Source: Halanaerobium hydrogeniformans (GTDB taxonomy: Bacteria; Bacillota; Halanaerobiia; Halanaerobiales; Halanaerobiaceae). Taken from it: a stretch of DNA of 64,000 nucleotides. This document shows positions 43,258 to 52,731 of the stretch, in pieces (position 1 is the first letter of the stretch; every line of letters begins with the position of its first letter). The stretch is taken from NCBI RefSeq assembly GCF_000166415.1, contig NC_014654.1, forward strand, positions 310,001 to 374,000, given 5' to 3'. A program made the position numbers and the translations under genes. The notes under the pieces were generated by a model. That model saw only the letters and a program-made list of their open reading frames with translations, ran no database searches and was not told where the DNA came from.

Positions 43258-44575
43258 ATGCGATTATCATTTAAATTCAAGCCTAAATTAAGCCATAAGC
43301 AATTAGTAATAATTAATGAATTAGCCTGGCATTGCTCTAAATTATATAATACAGTCAATTATCAGATTAAAAATAATAAAGATGTAAAAGCTGTCTATAC
43401 TGAATTAGAAACTAGATATAAAAATAACTGGCATAATGACTACCTTCACTCCCATAACAGACAACAGGCATTAAAGCAGTTAGCTAAGGACTGGAAAAGT
43501 TTTTTTTATTCTCTCAAAGATTATAAAAAGAATCCTCAAAAATATAAGGGTCAGCCAGGGTCACCTAATTTTAAACATATGAACAGTAATCCCTGTGAAA
43601 TAATTTTTACCAATTTAGCTGTTAGAATTAAAGATAACAAATTACTCTTATCCTTATCTAAAAAGATACAATCTAAATATAATGTGAAGGCTCTTAATTT
43701 TGAGCTGCCTGAAGCAGTTCAAAGCATTATAGATTTAGATGCTGTCCAGCAGATAAAGATTAAGCAGGACCGTATTTCTAAAAGATGGTATCTCTTAATT
43801 ATCTACAAAGTTAAAGAGGCAAAAGAAAGTAAGAAATCTAACATAATGGCAGTTGATCTAGGTCTTGATAATTTGGCTACTTTAACATTTAAAAACAATT
43901 CTGATTGTTATATTATCAATGGTAAAACTATTAAATCCAAAAATTCTTATTTTAATAAAGAAATTGCCAGACTACAAAGCATTAGAATGAGGCAGTTAGC
44001 TACCAGTAAAATTAGAGATACTAAACGAATAAAATATCTGAGATTAAAGAGAAAAAATTATATTAGAGATTATCTCCATAAAGCTAGTTGCAAAATAGTT
44101 GATTTAGCAATTGAAAATCAAGTAGAAACTATTGTAATCGGAGATATAAAAAATATTAAACAATGCAGCAAACTTAAATCTTTTGTCCAAATACCGATTC
44201 AGAGATTAAAAAAATTAATTGAATACAAAGCTAAACTAAAAGGTATCAAAGTTGTTGAAATTGATGAAAGCTATACTTCTGGGTGTACTAAAGCTTTTAA
44301 TTTTAATTACGCAAGGTAAGCTTTAGTATGACCGTATTCGATTTGGCCGCTATTCAGTAGATCTGGAAAAAATAAATAAAAGTAACTATGATAAATCCAG
44401 AAGAATTACTAGAGGTCTCTTTAAAACTAACGCGGGCCTATTAATTAATGCTGATCAGAATGGTAGTTTTAATATACTTCGTAAATATCATAACGATAAA
44501 TGTATTCTCAGACCTATCAAAGAGGCGAGAGATAATGGATTTGTGGACAATCCTTCAAGATTAAGGGTATCCTAA
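43258..44575 (+). pseudogene. tnpB: TnpB RNA-guided nuclease, broken by the same 43-nt insertion (copy 2)
   Basis: The open frame (43258-44319, 353 aa) is about 97% identical to copy 1 and ends at the same stop inside the inverted-repeat segment 44286-44328. The lost C-terminus continues one frame over (44330-44575): KINKSNYDKSRR, RGLFKTN, INADQNGSFNIL and a tail ending LRVS. The RuvC-I Asp (MAVDLGLDNL) is kept, while the RuvC-III Asp is cut off. Copy-specific changes include Pro for Ser and Lys for Arg around CEIIFTNLAVRI. As read, no active nuclease is made. Confidence 0.85.
44286..44328 (+). repeat. 43-nt inverted-repeat insertion in tnpB copy 2
   Basis: TACTAAAGCTT (44286-44296) and AAGCTTTAGTA (44318-44328), perfect 11-bp inverted repeats, with the stop TAA (44317-44319) at the inner edge of the right arm. 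Identical to 5965-6007. Removal restores the downstream frame. Confidence 0.75.
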
Positions 44576-44707
44576 ACTATTAGGAGCAAAACTTAAAAGC
44601 CAAACATCTTGTAAACTGACCTAGTAATATAGGTTGAACTTTAATCTATATGAAGCAGTTAGAAGCTCCCTCTAAATCTTGGTTTTGATTTAGGTGGAGA
44701 GGTTCAC
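44530..44707 (+). ncRNA. possible omega-RNA region at the right end (copy 2)
   Basis: By analogy with other IS605 elements the tnpB 3' end and right-end hairpin would form the omega-RNA scaffold, and the guide would start at 44708, in the end of the small DUF gene. The scaffold region matches copy 1 almost base for base. Inferred only. Confidence 0.35.
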
Positions 44708-45012
44708 ATTTCTTTATTTAATTCAACAACAAGTTTGTTGATAATACTATCTAAATTTTCTGCACAATCTTCTTGACAATCTTCTGCTAGACATTCCCTT
44801 TTTATCTCATCAAGTTCTGAAATAATCTCGTCTAAATCTGTTTCATTCTTTTCTTTTATTACATCTGCCTTTTCTAGAGTTTGATATAATTTGATCGTTG
44901 AGTCGATAAGGCGAAAAGGTCCATAACTTTTTGGCTCATCGATCAATCCTCTAGCACTGGTAGTCATATGAGAAATTAACTTTAAAACTTCTTTTTGACT
45001 TAGTTCACTCAT
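44704..45012 (-). CDS. small conserved protein (DUF6092-like), stop supplied by IS
   Basis: A 102-aa acidic protein: MSELSQKEVLKLISHMTTSA, then RGLIDEPKSYGPFRLIDST, which resembles the DUF6092 pattern as I recall it. Cysteines in CLAEDCQEDCAENL near the end might bind metal. The ATG at 45012 overlaps the stop of the nitroreductase gene, so the two are coupled. The final TGA belongs to the IS605 right end, so the original C-terminus may be shortened or altered. Confidence 0.65.
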   Translation of the reverse strand: MSELSQKEVLKLISHMTTSARGLIDEPKSYGPFRLIDSTIKLYQTLEKADVIKEKNETDLDEIISELDEIKRECLAEDCQEDCAENLDSIINKLVVELNKEM

Positions 45013-45541
45013 TATCTTCTTCACCCCAATGATTAAAATAAGATATTTTTTCAAGTTTATCCCTTTTTGGTGGAGGTGGTTCAACAAAAGAATGCCCCAC
45101 CGAGATCAATAACTCGGGTTCAATTTTATCAGGCAGTTTTAATAATTCGATTAAAGCACCTCTATTAAATGATTTTACCGGACAACTGGCAAGGTCTTTT
45201 TCTGCAGCTAAAAGCATGATGTTCTGGGCAGCCATAGAAATATCCATTCTGCTTAAAATATCTCTACCAAATTTACCTCCCTTTTGATAGGCCAAGTTTT
45301 TATCATAACAGAGAATTATTAAAGCAGGTGGATTTCCAGACAGGCCTGGACTAAAAGCATCAATCTTTTCTAGTAAAATATCATCATCAACAACGATAAA
45401 CCTCCATGATTGAATATTACCTCCAGAAGGAGCCCATATAGCAGCTTCTATTAGTTCGCTTAGGTCATCTCTTGGTATTTTATCATTACGGAAATTTCTT
45501 ATACTTCTGCGTTTTTTTATTAGATTTAAAAGCTCTCCCAC
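45005..45541 (-). CDS. nitroreductase family protein
   Basis: A 178-aa FMN-dependent oxidoreductase. RRSIRNFRNDKIPRDDLSEL at the N-terminus, APSGGNIQSWRFIVVDD near residue 37 (FMN binding), and a C-terminal ISVGHSFVEPPPPKR match the family. It probably reduces a nitro, quinone or flavin-like substrate using NAD(P)H. GTG start after GAGGTGAT. Its stop overlaps the next small gene, with which it is cotranscribed. Confidence 0.87.
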   Translation of the reverse strand: MGELLNLIKKRRSIRNFRNDKIPRDDLSELIEAAIWAPSGGNIQSWRFIVVDDDILLEKIDAFSPGLSGNPPALIILCYDKNLAYQKGGKFGRDILSRMDISMAAQNIMLLAAEKDLASCPVKSFNRGALIELLKLPDKIEPELLISVGHSFVEPPPPKRDKLEKISYFNHWGEEDNE

Positions 45542-45683
45542 TATATCACCTCTTTTGAATTTTACTAATTTAATTCTACAGCAGATAATAAGTTTTGTCC
45601 AATGAAATTTAAATATTAATTATTTTCTAATATCTTTTCTTAATACCTAAATTTCTGATATAATAATTTAGGAGGTGTTTGAT

Positions 45684-47315
45684 TTGAACCTGACAGTTGA
45701 GGCTATTTTAAAATGCGATTTTATGGAAGGGGCCAGATTGCTTGCTGGAATATCTGCCTTAGAAAAAGAGATAAAATATGTTGATATCATTGAGGTCCCT
45801 GATGTAATTAACTGGATAAATGAAGGTGGTTTTTATCTAACCACCGGTTATTCTTTTAAAGATGACCTGCAGTCTCAAAAAGAGCTTGTTCAAACTCTGG
45901 CTGCAAAAGAAAGTGCTGCTTTATGTATCAAAAAAGGCCGTTATTTTTCGGAGATTCCCGAAATAATTATCAAAACCGCCAATGAGCTTAATTATCCAAT
46001 CATCGAACTTCCCCAGGATAAATCTTATGTGGATATACTACTGCCTTTAAGTAGTATGCTTTTAGATAAAAAAACCTATTTATTAAAACACTCAGAAAAG
46101 ATCCATCAGGATTTAACAGATGTTGTTTTAAGTGGGGGTGGTTTAGATCATCTGGCCCAGACCTTATATAAGCTGATCGATAAATCTGTTTTAATCCAGG
46201 ATAGAGAACAAAAAAAGTTGGTTTTTGTTGGTGATAAAGAAAATCTCCTGGAAAATGAAATATATATTCCAGAAACGGAATTAAAAAAAATGCTTTTAAA
46301 AGAAAATATAAATTTGATCAAATTAGAAGGTCAATTCAGGTTGATTACTCCGGTTAAGGTTTCAGGTAATATATTAGGATATGTTTCCATATTTTCAGGT
46401 CAGAACAGGAATATAGAGAAGATAGATTATCGGGCTTTACAACATGCAGCAACAGTTATTGCACTTGAGATGCTGAAAGAAAAAGAAAAAAATGAAGTGG
46501 AAAAAAGGCTTAAAATTGACCTTTTTAATGATTTAATCCAGAAAAATTATAATTCTGAAGAAATAATAATAAATCGAGCCTTAAATTTGAACTGGGATTT
46601 AGAAAAAAATTATCTGGTAATAGTTTTTGAAATAGATGATTTTGAAAGTTACTACCGGGATCTAGAAGAAAGACAGGAATATCAGATCAAAGATATTCAG
46701 GATAAGATCAAGCGGATAATCAGAAGACGCTTACTGTATGAACACAAAGACCTGATCGTGATCAATAAGAGCTCCTCTTTTATTGTTTTTTATAATTGTG
46801 CCAAGCTTGATCAGGAAAATAGAAAAGCAAAAAGTCTTGCATTTGCTGAAAATATAGCAGCTGAAATCGAAAAAGAAATAGCCAGCATAAAACTATTCGT
46901 AGGCTTTGGAGGACATTATCAGGGTTTAGATGGTATTCGAAAAAGTTATCAGCAGGCCAGACAGGCAATCGAGATGGGTAAAAAAATTAATAAAGAGAGC
47001 AATCTTTTTCACTATGATGATCTTGGTATTTTTAAGGTCCTGGTAAAATTAGATAACAGGGAGTGTTTAAGCGAATTCAACAAAGAGATGCTTGGGCCAC
47101 TGCTGAAAGACGAGAACAGTGATCTTTTAAAAACCATCGAAGCTCTATTGAGCTCTTTTAATAATAAAAGGGAAGCAGCTAGAAAGCTCAACATCCACCG
47201 TAACACCCTTGATTATCGGATTAAAAAAATTGCCAAATTGCTGGATGTAGATCTGCAAAATAGTGAGAACTGGTTAAACCTATATCTAGCTTTTAAGGTT
47301 AAACAGATGCTTTAA
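45684..47315 (+). CDS. PucR-family transcriptional regulator
   Basis: A 543-aa activator. The N-terminal PucR sensor domain (about 1-120; RLLAGISALEKEIKYVDIIE, NEGGFYLTTGYSFKDD) is followed by a middle domain and the C-terminal HTH (NNKREAARKLNIHRNTLDYR near 500). PucR proteins usually control purine, amide or amino-acid catabolism located nearby. TTG 45684 follows AGGAGG by seven bases. It is divergent from the nitroreductase genes and heads the racemase/DUF1177/ABC/amidase cluster, its likely target. Confidence 0.88.
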   Translation: MNLTVEAILKCDFMEGARLLAGISALEKEIKYVDIIEVPDVINWINEGGFYLTTGYSFKDDLQSQKELVQTLAAKESAALCIKKGRYFSEIPEIIIKTANELNYPIIELPQDKSYVDILLPLSSMLLDKKTYLLKHSEKIHQDLTDVVLSGGGLDHLAQTLYKLIDKSVLIQDREQKKLVFVGDKENLLENEIYIPETELKKMLLKENINLIKLEGQFRLITPVKVSGNILGYVSIFSGQNRNIEKIDYRALQHAATVIALEMLKEKEKNEVEKRLKIDLFNDLIQKNYNSEEIIINRALNLNWDLEKNYLVIVFEIDDFESYYRDLEERQEYQIKDIQDKIKRIIRRRLLYEHKDLIVINKSSSFIVFYNCAKLDQENRKAKSLAFAENIAAEIEKEIASIKLFVGFGGHYQGLDGIRKSYQQARQAIEMGKKINKESNLFHYDDLGIFKVLVKLDNRECLSEFNKEMLGPLLKDENSDLLKTIEALLSSFNNKREAARKLNIHRNTLDYRIKKIAKLLDVDLQNSENWLNLYLAFKVKQML

Positions 47316-47447
47316 TTGTGCATAGTGCATAGTAATTATCTGAAAAGTTTTGATAAATGCACATATAATTTGCTGCTCTGCTGTGGTAAAATTATTATTA
47401 AGAATATTTAAACATAAAATCACAAATCAAAAAAGAGTTGATTTTAA

Positions 47448-48125
47448 ATGCTGCAAAAAACGATTGCTGTAATCAGGGTGGTAACTTTAGACAATGCAAT
47501 GGAGAGGAACAAGCATGCTCTAATCTTAAAAAGGCACTATCCCCAATTTAACTTTGTAACTTTTACGATACCTGATCAAAAAGAAGGGGTGCATGATTTT
47601 AAATCACATCAAAAATCTATCCCTAAAATTATCAAACTGGTTGAGCAGATAAAAAATGAGGTTGATGCAGTATTAATTAGTTGTGCTGCAGATCCAGCTG
47701 TTGCTGAATTAGAGCAGTTTTTGGATATTCCCGTCTGTGGGACCGGTGCCAGCTCAGCTCGTTTTGCCTTAAATTTAACTGATAAGGTAGCTGTAGTAGG
47801 AATGGGCAAATTTAAAATTGACGAAATTGTTGGAATTTTAGGAGATAATTTAGTAGATTATCAGCTCCTTAAAAATGCTAAAACAACCAATCAATTAAAT
47901 ACTCCAAAAGGAAAAATAGAATTAATCAAAGCAGTAAAAAACATTCACAAGCAAGCATCAGCAGTTATCCTAGCCTGTACTGGTATGTCGTCGATGGAGA
48001 TAACAGATCATCTGGAAAAAAGTTTTGAACTTCCTGTTATAGATCCCTTAGTTACAGGAGCCTTGTTTTTAAAAAAAGAGCTGCGGGCTGCTGAAGCTAA
48101 AGAATTTAGGGAGGAAAAGACATGA
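47448..48125 (+). CDS. Asp/Glu/hydantoin racemase-family protein
   Basis: A 225-aa protein of the two-cysteine racemase fold. The first Cys context is VDAVLISCAADPAVAELE near residue 78 and the second is SAVILACTGMSSMEI near residue 175, as in aspartate/glutamate and hydantoin racemases. It precedes DUF1177 with a 4-base overlap (ATGA type), so the two probably act together. Substrate not decided; a D-amino acid or hydantoin fits the downstream amidase and peptide importer. Confidence 0.82.
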   Translation: MLQKTIAVIRVVTLDNAMERNKHALILKRHYPQFNFVTFTIPDQKEGVHDFKSHQKSIPKIIKLVEQIKNEVDAVLISCAADPAVAELEQFLDIPVCGTGASSARFALNLTDKVAVVGMGKFKIDEIVGILGDNLVDYQLLKNAKTTNQLNTPKGKIELIKAVKNIHKQASAVILACTGMSSMEITDHLEKSFELPVIDPLVTGALFLKKELRAAEAKEFREEKT

Positions 48126-49042
48126 TTTTAAAAGAAGTAATCGATATTTATGATCTCTTAGACAGAGCAGATGCCAGTGGTAAAGAGCTCGCAGATTATT
48201 TAAGGGATAATGGTGCTGACAAGGTAGAAGTTACCAATATAGAAGGAGAAAAAGGTACCACCGATGGATTAAAGATAACCATTGAGGGGGCAACGAAAAA
48301 TGCTCCGGTTTTAGGGATCGTGGGCCGACTGGGTGGTATAGGTGCCAGACCAGAAATTAAAGGTTTTGTTTCTGATGGAGATGGAGCTTTAACAACTCTG
48401 GCAGCTGCTTTAAAACTTGCCAGAATGAAAAAACGAGGTGATCAACTCCAGGGTGATGTGGTACTGACAACCCATATTTGTCCAGATGCACCGACCAGAG
48501 AACACGAGCCAGTTCCTTTTATGGATTCACCAATCGACATGGAGGCCATGAACAAACATGAAGTCTGTGAAGAAATGGATGCAATTTTGTCTATTGATAC
48601 AACAAAGGGCAACAGAGTTTTAAACAACAATGGTTTTGCGATTTCTCCGACCATCAAAGAAGGCTATATATTGAAGGTCAGTGAGGACCTTTTATCAATC
48701 ATGGAAACGGTTACCGGGAAAAAAGCTTATGTATTACCTGTGACCCAGCAGGATATAACACCATATAGCAATGGATTATTTCATATAAACAGTATTTTTC
48801 AGCCTGCCGTAGCTACAGCAGCACCTGTTGTGGGAGTAGCGATTACAACCGATATGCCTGTTGCTGGCTGTGCCAGTGGGGCAAGTAATTTTTCTGATAT
48901 AGAAAGTGCAGGTAGGTTTGTAATAGAAACTGCTAAATGTTTTACAGAGAAAAAATGCAGTTTTTTTGATGAAAAAGAATATAAAAAGTTGATCAAACTT
49001 TATGGTGATTTAAAGCAGTTTCAAACAGTTGGGATCAAATAA
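48122..49042 (+). CDS. DUF1177 family protein
   Basis: A 306-aa cytosolic protein of a conserved but unassigned family. Recognisable stretches: IYDLLDRADASGKELADYL, VLGIVGRLGGIGARPEIKGF, VVLTTHICPDAPTREHEPVP and VVGVAITTDMPVAGCASGAS. His and Asp in THICPDAP and the Glu/Asp-rich N-terminal part could bind metal, suggesting a hydrolase, though this is a guess. It overlaps the racemase gene and precedes the peptide-transport genes. Confidence 0.82.
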   Translation: MILKEVIDIYDLLDRADASGKELADYLRDNGADKVEVTNIEGEKGTTDGLKITIEGATKNAPVLGIVGRLGGIGARPEIKGFVSDGDGALTTLAAALKLARMKKRGDQLQGDVVLTTHICPDAPTREHEPVPFMDSPIDMEAMNKHEVCEEMDAILSIDTTKGNRVLNNNGFAISPTIKEGYILKVSEDLLSIMETVTGKKAYVLPVTQQDITPYSNGLFHINSIFQPAVATAAPVVGVAITTDMPVAGCASGASNFSDIESAGRFVIETAKCFTEKKCSFFDEKEYKKLIKLYGDLKQFQTVGIK

Positions 49043-49143
49043 AATATTTTAAGGGAAGTGGTAATCTTCAATAACTAAATTCTTTGCAAAAAACAAAATT
49101 ATTTATTGTTATTTTATCCATTAAAAAACCGAGGAGGAAGAAA

Positions 49144-50706
49144 ATGAGTAGAAAGAGTACCTTGATGCTGACATTTGTTTTTATCTTGTCTATTTTGATT
49201 TTTTCGGCAGGCTTTGTAAGTGCTCAAAGAAATATTGTGAGCATGAGCATGAATCAGGATATTGATACGATCGATCCTTCTAAAACCACTGATTGGACAG
49301 AAGCGATGGCAATTCTTAATATGTATGATTCACTTGTAATTCCAAATCCTGATGGTACTATGGCTCCCCTTGTTGCTAGAGAATGGGATTATAGTGATGA
49401 TGGAATGAACTATACATTTTACTTAAATGAAGGGATTAAATTTCACGATGGCAGGGAGTTAACTGCAGAGGATGTAGTGTTTTCTTTTGAAAGGATGCTT
49501 GATTTGGGACAGGGTTATTCCTGGCTCTGGTCTGATGTAGTGGAAGACGTTCAGGCAGCTGATCAATATACGGTAGAGGTTAAAATGCAGGAACCATATG
49601 CTCCTTTTATTTCAACATTACCCTGGCTTGCTATTTTAAACAAAGAACAGCTCATGGAAAATGAAGTAGATGGAGACTATGGTCAGGACTGGCTCTTAGA
49701 AAATGATGCTGGTTCAGGTCCTTATAGATTTAAAAGTTGGGACAGGGGAACCGAATTGGTTTTTGAAAGATTTGAAGATTATTTTAGAGGCTGGCATGAA
49801 AATCCTGTAGATGAGGTTAGAGCCCGGATTATCTATTCTGATTCAACTGTACTTTCAGAAATGAGAACCGGTAACCTGACGATAGCTGACCACTACCGAG
49901 AGGTAGAAAGTTATGGCAGGATGGAAAGCCTGGATGGGGTAAACATTGAAACCGCTCAAACTGGAGAAATCTTTTATCTTAAAATGAATACCCAAAAAGC
50001 ACCTGTTGATGATATCCATGTTAGAAGGGCACTTTCCTGGGCTTTTGATTATGAAACCTTTAATGAGTTAATAAGTCCTGGAACAGAACAGGCACAGGGG
50101 CCAGTACCACAGGTTATACCAGGTCATAATCCGGATGTTTTCCAGTATGAATTTGATCTTGAGAAAGCTAGAGAAGAACTGGCAAAAAGTGATTATGAAC
50201 CCGGTGAAATCTCAATTGATTTTGTTTATGTAGAAGGTATGGAAAGGCAGCGTCGACTGGGTCTGATGTTCAAGCAAGATTTAGAAGAAATAGGTATAGA
50301 ACTTAACATCAGCTCTGAAACCTGGGGTAGAATAACAGATTTAGCTTCCTCAGTAGAAACAACACCTCATATAACAAATATCTATAGTGCTGCCAATTAT
50401 CCAGACCCTGATAACTATTTATTTACCGCTTACCATTCTTCAGCTTCTGGAACCTGGATGTCCATGGAGTGGCTGGAGGATGAAGAAATTGATGAATTAA
50501 TTTTGGAAGCCAGAAGGACAATGGATCGAGAAGAAAGAGAAGCAATATACCACGAAATACAAGATAAACTAGTAGATCAAGCACCCAGTATATATGTCTA
50601 TTCATTACTGAAAAGATATGCCCTGCAGGATTATCTTGAAGGTTTTAAATTTGTACCAGTAATGTCTTTTGAATATGACTTCTATAAAATGAGCATTGCA
50701 GATTAA
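49144..50706 (+). CDS. dipeptide/oligopeptide-type ABC substrate-binding protein
   Basis: A 520-aa SBP family 5 protein. ATG 49144 follows GAGGAGG; residues before it look non-coding. The Sec signal (LMLTFVFILSILIFSAGF) ends at VSAQ with no lipobox Cys, so it should be soluble in a periplasm. Family patterns include YTFYLNEGIKFHDGRELTAE and VFSFERM near residue 95. It feeds the two permeases and two ATPases downstream; the cargo may be a peptide, amide or amino-acid derivative. A hairpin follows, then the permease genes. Confidence 0.88.
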   Translation: MSRKSTLMLTFVFILSILIFSAGFVSAQRNIVSMSMNQDIDTIDPSKTTDWTEAMAILNMYDSLVIPNPDGTMAPLVAREWDYSDDGMNYTFYLNEGIKFHDGRELTAEDVVFSFERMLDLGQGYSWLWSDVVEDVQAADQYTVEVKMQEPYAPFISTLPWLAILNKEQLMENEVDGDYGQDWLLENDAGSGPYRFKSWDRGTELVFERFEDYFRGWHENPVDEVRARIIYSDSTVLSEMRTGNLTIADHYREVESYGRMESLDGVNIETAQTGEIFYLKMNTQKAPVDDIHVRRALSWAFDYETFNELISPGTEQAQGPVPQVIPGHNPDVFQYEFDLEKAREELAKSDYEPGEISIDFVYVEGMERQRRLGLMFKQDLEEIGIELNISSETWGRITDLASSVETTPHITNIYSAANYPDPDNYLFTAYHSSASGTWMSMEWLEDEEIDELILEARRTMDREEREAIYHEIQDKLVDQAPSIYVYSLLKRYALQDYLEGFKFVPVMSFEYDFYKMSIAD

Positions 50707-50763
50707 ATCAAATTACTAATTAAATGAGAATTGAATCTGGCTTTCAATTTTTATTAATAAATG

Positions 50764-50812
50764 ATATAATCTACTGGCCTTAGTGGTCAGTAGATTATAT
50801 TTTGTTTTTTTA
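50764..50812 (+). terminator. hairpin terminator/attenuator between binding protein and permease genes
   Basis: ATATAATCTACTGGCC (50764-50779) pairs with GGTCAGTAGATTATAT (50785-50800) over 16 bp (one G-U), followed by TTTGTTTTTTT. Partial termination here would give more binding protein than membrane components. Confidence 0.82.
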
Positions 50813-50839
50813 TCTCCAATTATTTTGGGAGGCTAGGCA

Positions 50840-51862
50840 ATGAAATATATTGAATATATATTAAAAAGATTAATCTATTCACTGGTGGTTCTTTTTGGGC
50901 TTTCTGTGATCATATTTATTATTTCCAGGGTTATACCTGGTGATCCGGCAAGAATGGCCCTGGGACCACATGCAACCCGAGAACAGGTTGAAGCTTTAAG
51001 ACAGTCGATGGGGCTTAACCTTTCTTTAGTAGAACAGTATTTTATGTATATCGGTAATTTATTCAGGGGAGACTTTGGTATATCCCTGATTTCTAGAAGA
51101 AATGTTTTGGTAGATTTAAGATTATATTTCCCGGCAACACTTGAACTTATAATTTATACCATTATCTGGGTAGTAATAATCGGTGTTCCGATGGGAGTTA
51201 TTTCGGCAGCAAAAAAAGACAGCAAAATTGATAACTTTTTTAAAACTCTTTCTTTTTCCGCCGTGGTAGCCCCTGCTTTTATTATCGGTCTGGCTTTTCA
51301 ATTAATATTTGGTTATGCTTTAAACATCATGCCGATTACAGGCCGTTTAAGTTCTGCTTTAACAGCTCCCCCCCGAATCAGTGGTATGCTTAGCTTTGAT
51401 GCTTTGCTGCAGGGAGAATTTCAGGTCTTTTTTAATTCTCTGCGCCATATTCTTTTACCTTCTCTTGCCCTATCGATGCCTGGTATCGGCCAGGTTTCTA
51501 GAATCACAAGGGCCAGCATGCTTGAGGTTGGCAGTAAAGATTATATTTCTGTCATGCATTCTTATGGAGTACCAGATGGAATAATAAACTTCGTTTATAT
51601 GCTAAAACCAGCCTTTATCCCCAGTTTAAACATTATCGGGATGACCTTTGCCTCATTATTGGGCAATGCCTTTTTAATAGAACAGGTTTTTTCCTGGCCG
51701 GGAGTAGCTAGATATGGTATCAATGCCCTTCTTCAGGTTGATTTTAATGCCCTGATGGGTGTTGTACTGCTTATCGGAGCAGTTTTTTTAGCTACCAACT
51801 TTATTATAGATCTGCTGATGGGTCTACTTGATCCCAGGGTCAGATTATCAGAGGAGGATTAA
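50840..51862 (+). CDS. dipeptide-type ABC permease (DppB-like)
   Basis: A 340-aa inner-membrane protein with six helices and the long periplasmic loop after the first (FIISRVIPGDPARMALGPHA). The coupling region TRASMLEVGSKDYISVMHSY and the late FSWPGVARYGINALLQVDF are typical of DppB/OppB. It starts after GGGAGG, and its stop is one base before the next permease. Confidence 0.92.
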   Translation: MKYIEYILKRLIYSLVVLFGLSVIIFIISRVIPGDPARMALGPHATREQVEALRQSMGLNLSLVEQYFMYIGNLFRGDFGISLISRRNVLVDLRLYFPATLELIIYTIIWVVIIGVPMGVISAAKKDSKIDNFFKTLSFSAVVAPAFIIGLAFQLIFGYALNIMPITGRLSSALTAPPRISGMLSFDALLQGEFQVFFNSLRHILLPSLALSMPGIGQVSRITRASMLEVGSKDYISVMHSYGVPDGIINFVYMLKPAFIPSLNIIGMTFASLLGNAFLIEQVFSWPGVARYGINALLQVDFNALMGVVLLIGAVFLATNFIIDLLMGLLDPRVRLSEED

Positions 51863-51863
51863 G

Positions 51864-52721
51864 ATGTCTTTGCTAAAAAATGAGAAATTAAAAGAAAACT
51901 GGTATAGATTTTCGCAGAATAAGACCTCTGTTATCGGTCTTATTATAGTACTTACGATCATAATTCTGGCTATTTTTGCACCATATTTAACACCTTATCC
52001 AGGTCATAGAGGGGCCCAAATTGATTTTAGAAATACTTTTCAGAGTCCCAGTCGGAGCAATATTTTTGGTACCGATGATGTGGGAAGAGATGTATTTACA
52101 AGGGTAATCTTTGGCTTTCGCTTTTCCCTCCTTTTATCTGCGATAGTGCTTTTGATTGGGGTACCGATCGGGACCATTCTCGGTCTGACAGCAGGCTATT
52201 TTGGTGGCACGGTAGAAATGGTAATCTTGAGATTTACCGACATGATGCTCAGCATACCACCTCTGGTGATGGCTCTCTCTATTAGTGCTGTTTTAACTCC
52301 GAATTTAAGAAATATGATGATAGCCCTTGGAGCTATCTGGTGGACCTGGTATACTAGACTTGTCAGGTCGATTGTTGTTTCGATTAGAAATGAAAATTTT
52401 ATTAAATCTTTGAAGTTGATGGGGGTTGGCCACCTTCATATTATGTTTAAAGAAATATTACCTAACTGCATCTCTGAAATTCTGGTCAAGGTAACCCTTG
52501 ATATAGCTTTTATCATCCAGCTTGGGGCAGGACTCAGCTTTTTAGGGCTGGGAGCTCAACCACCGAGACCAGCGTTGGGAACTATGATTGCTCAGGGGAC
52601 TTATCACCTGCCAACAGACTGGTGGATGACCGTTTTTCCGGCTTTAGCCATCCTTTTATTGGTTTTTGGTTTCAACTGGCTGGGAGATGGGTTAAAGGAT
52701 ATGCTTGATGTAGAATTGTAA
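51864..52721 (+). CDS. dipeptide-type ABC permease (DppC-like)
   Basis: A 285-aa permease. ATG 51864 follows GAGGAGG; the longer frame overlaps dppB and is not needed. FGTDDVGRDVFTRVIFGFR near residue 65 and LGAGLSFLGLGAQPPRPALG near 225 are standard DppC/OppC motifs. It pairs with the preceding DppB-like permease. Confidence 0.92.
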   Translation: MSLLKNEKLKENWYRFSQNKTSVIGLIIVLTIIILAIFAPYLTPYPGHRGAQIDFRNTFQSPSRSNIFGTDDVGRDVFTRVIFGFRFSLLLSAIVLLIGVPIGTILGLTAGYFGGTVEMVILRFTDMMLSIPPLVMALSISAVLTPNLRNMMIALGAIWWTWYTRLVRSIVVSIRNENFIKSLKLMGVGHLHIMFKEILPNCISEILVKVTLDIAFIIQLGAGLSFLGLGAQPPRPALGTMIAQGTYHLPTDWWMTVFPALAILLLVFGFNWLGDGLKDMLDVEL

Positions 52722-52731
52722 AGCAAAGGAT

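Larger units (their letters stand above)
43004..44707 (+). mobile_element. IS200/IS605-family element, copy 2, decayed
   Basis: The second copy of the element at 5586-7290, with the same two lesions. The left end follows TTTAT (42999-43003) and has the hairpin CTCCATCCAA...TTGGGTGGAG (43022-43049). The right end hairpin, GCTCCCTCTAAATC/GATTTAGGTGGAG, is at about 44665-44700. The right end TGA (complement of 44704-44706) closes the neighbouring minus-strand gene. DNA identity to copy 1 is very high, so the copies separated recently and after the damage. Confidence 0.88.
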
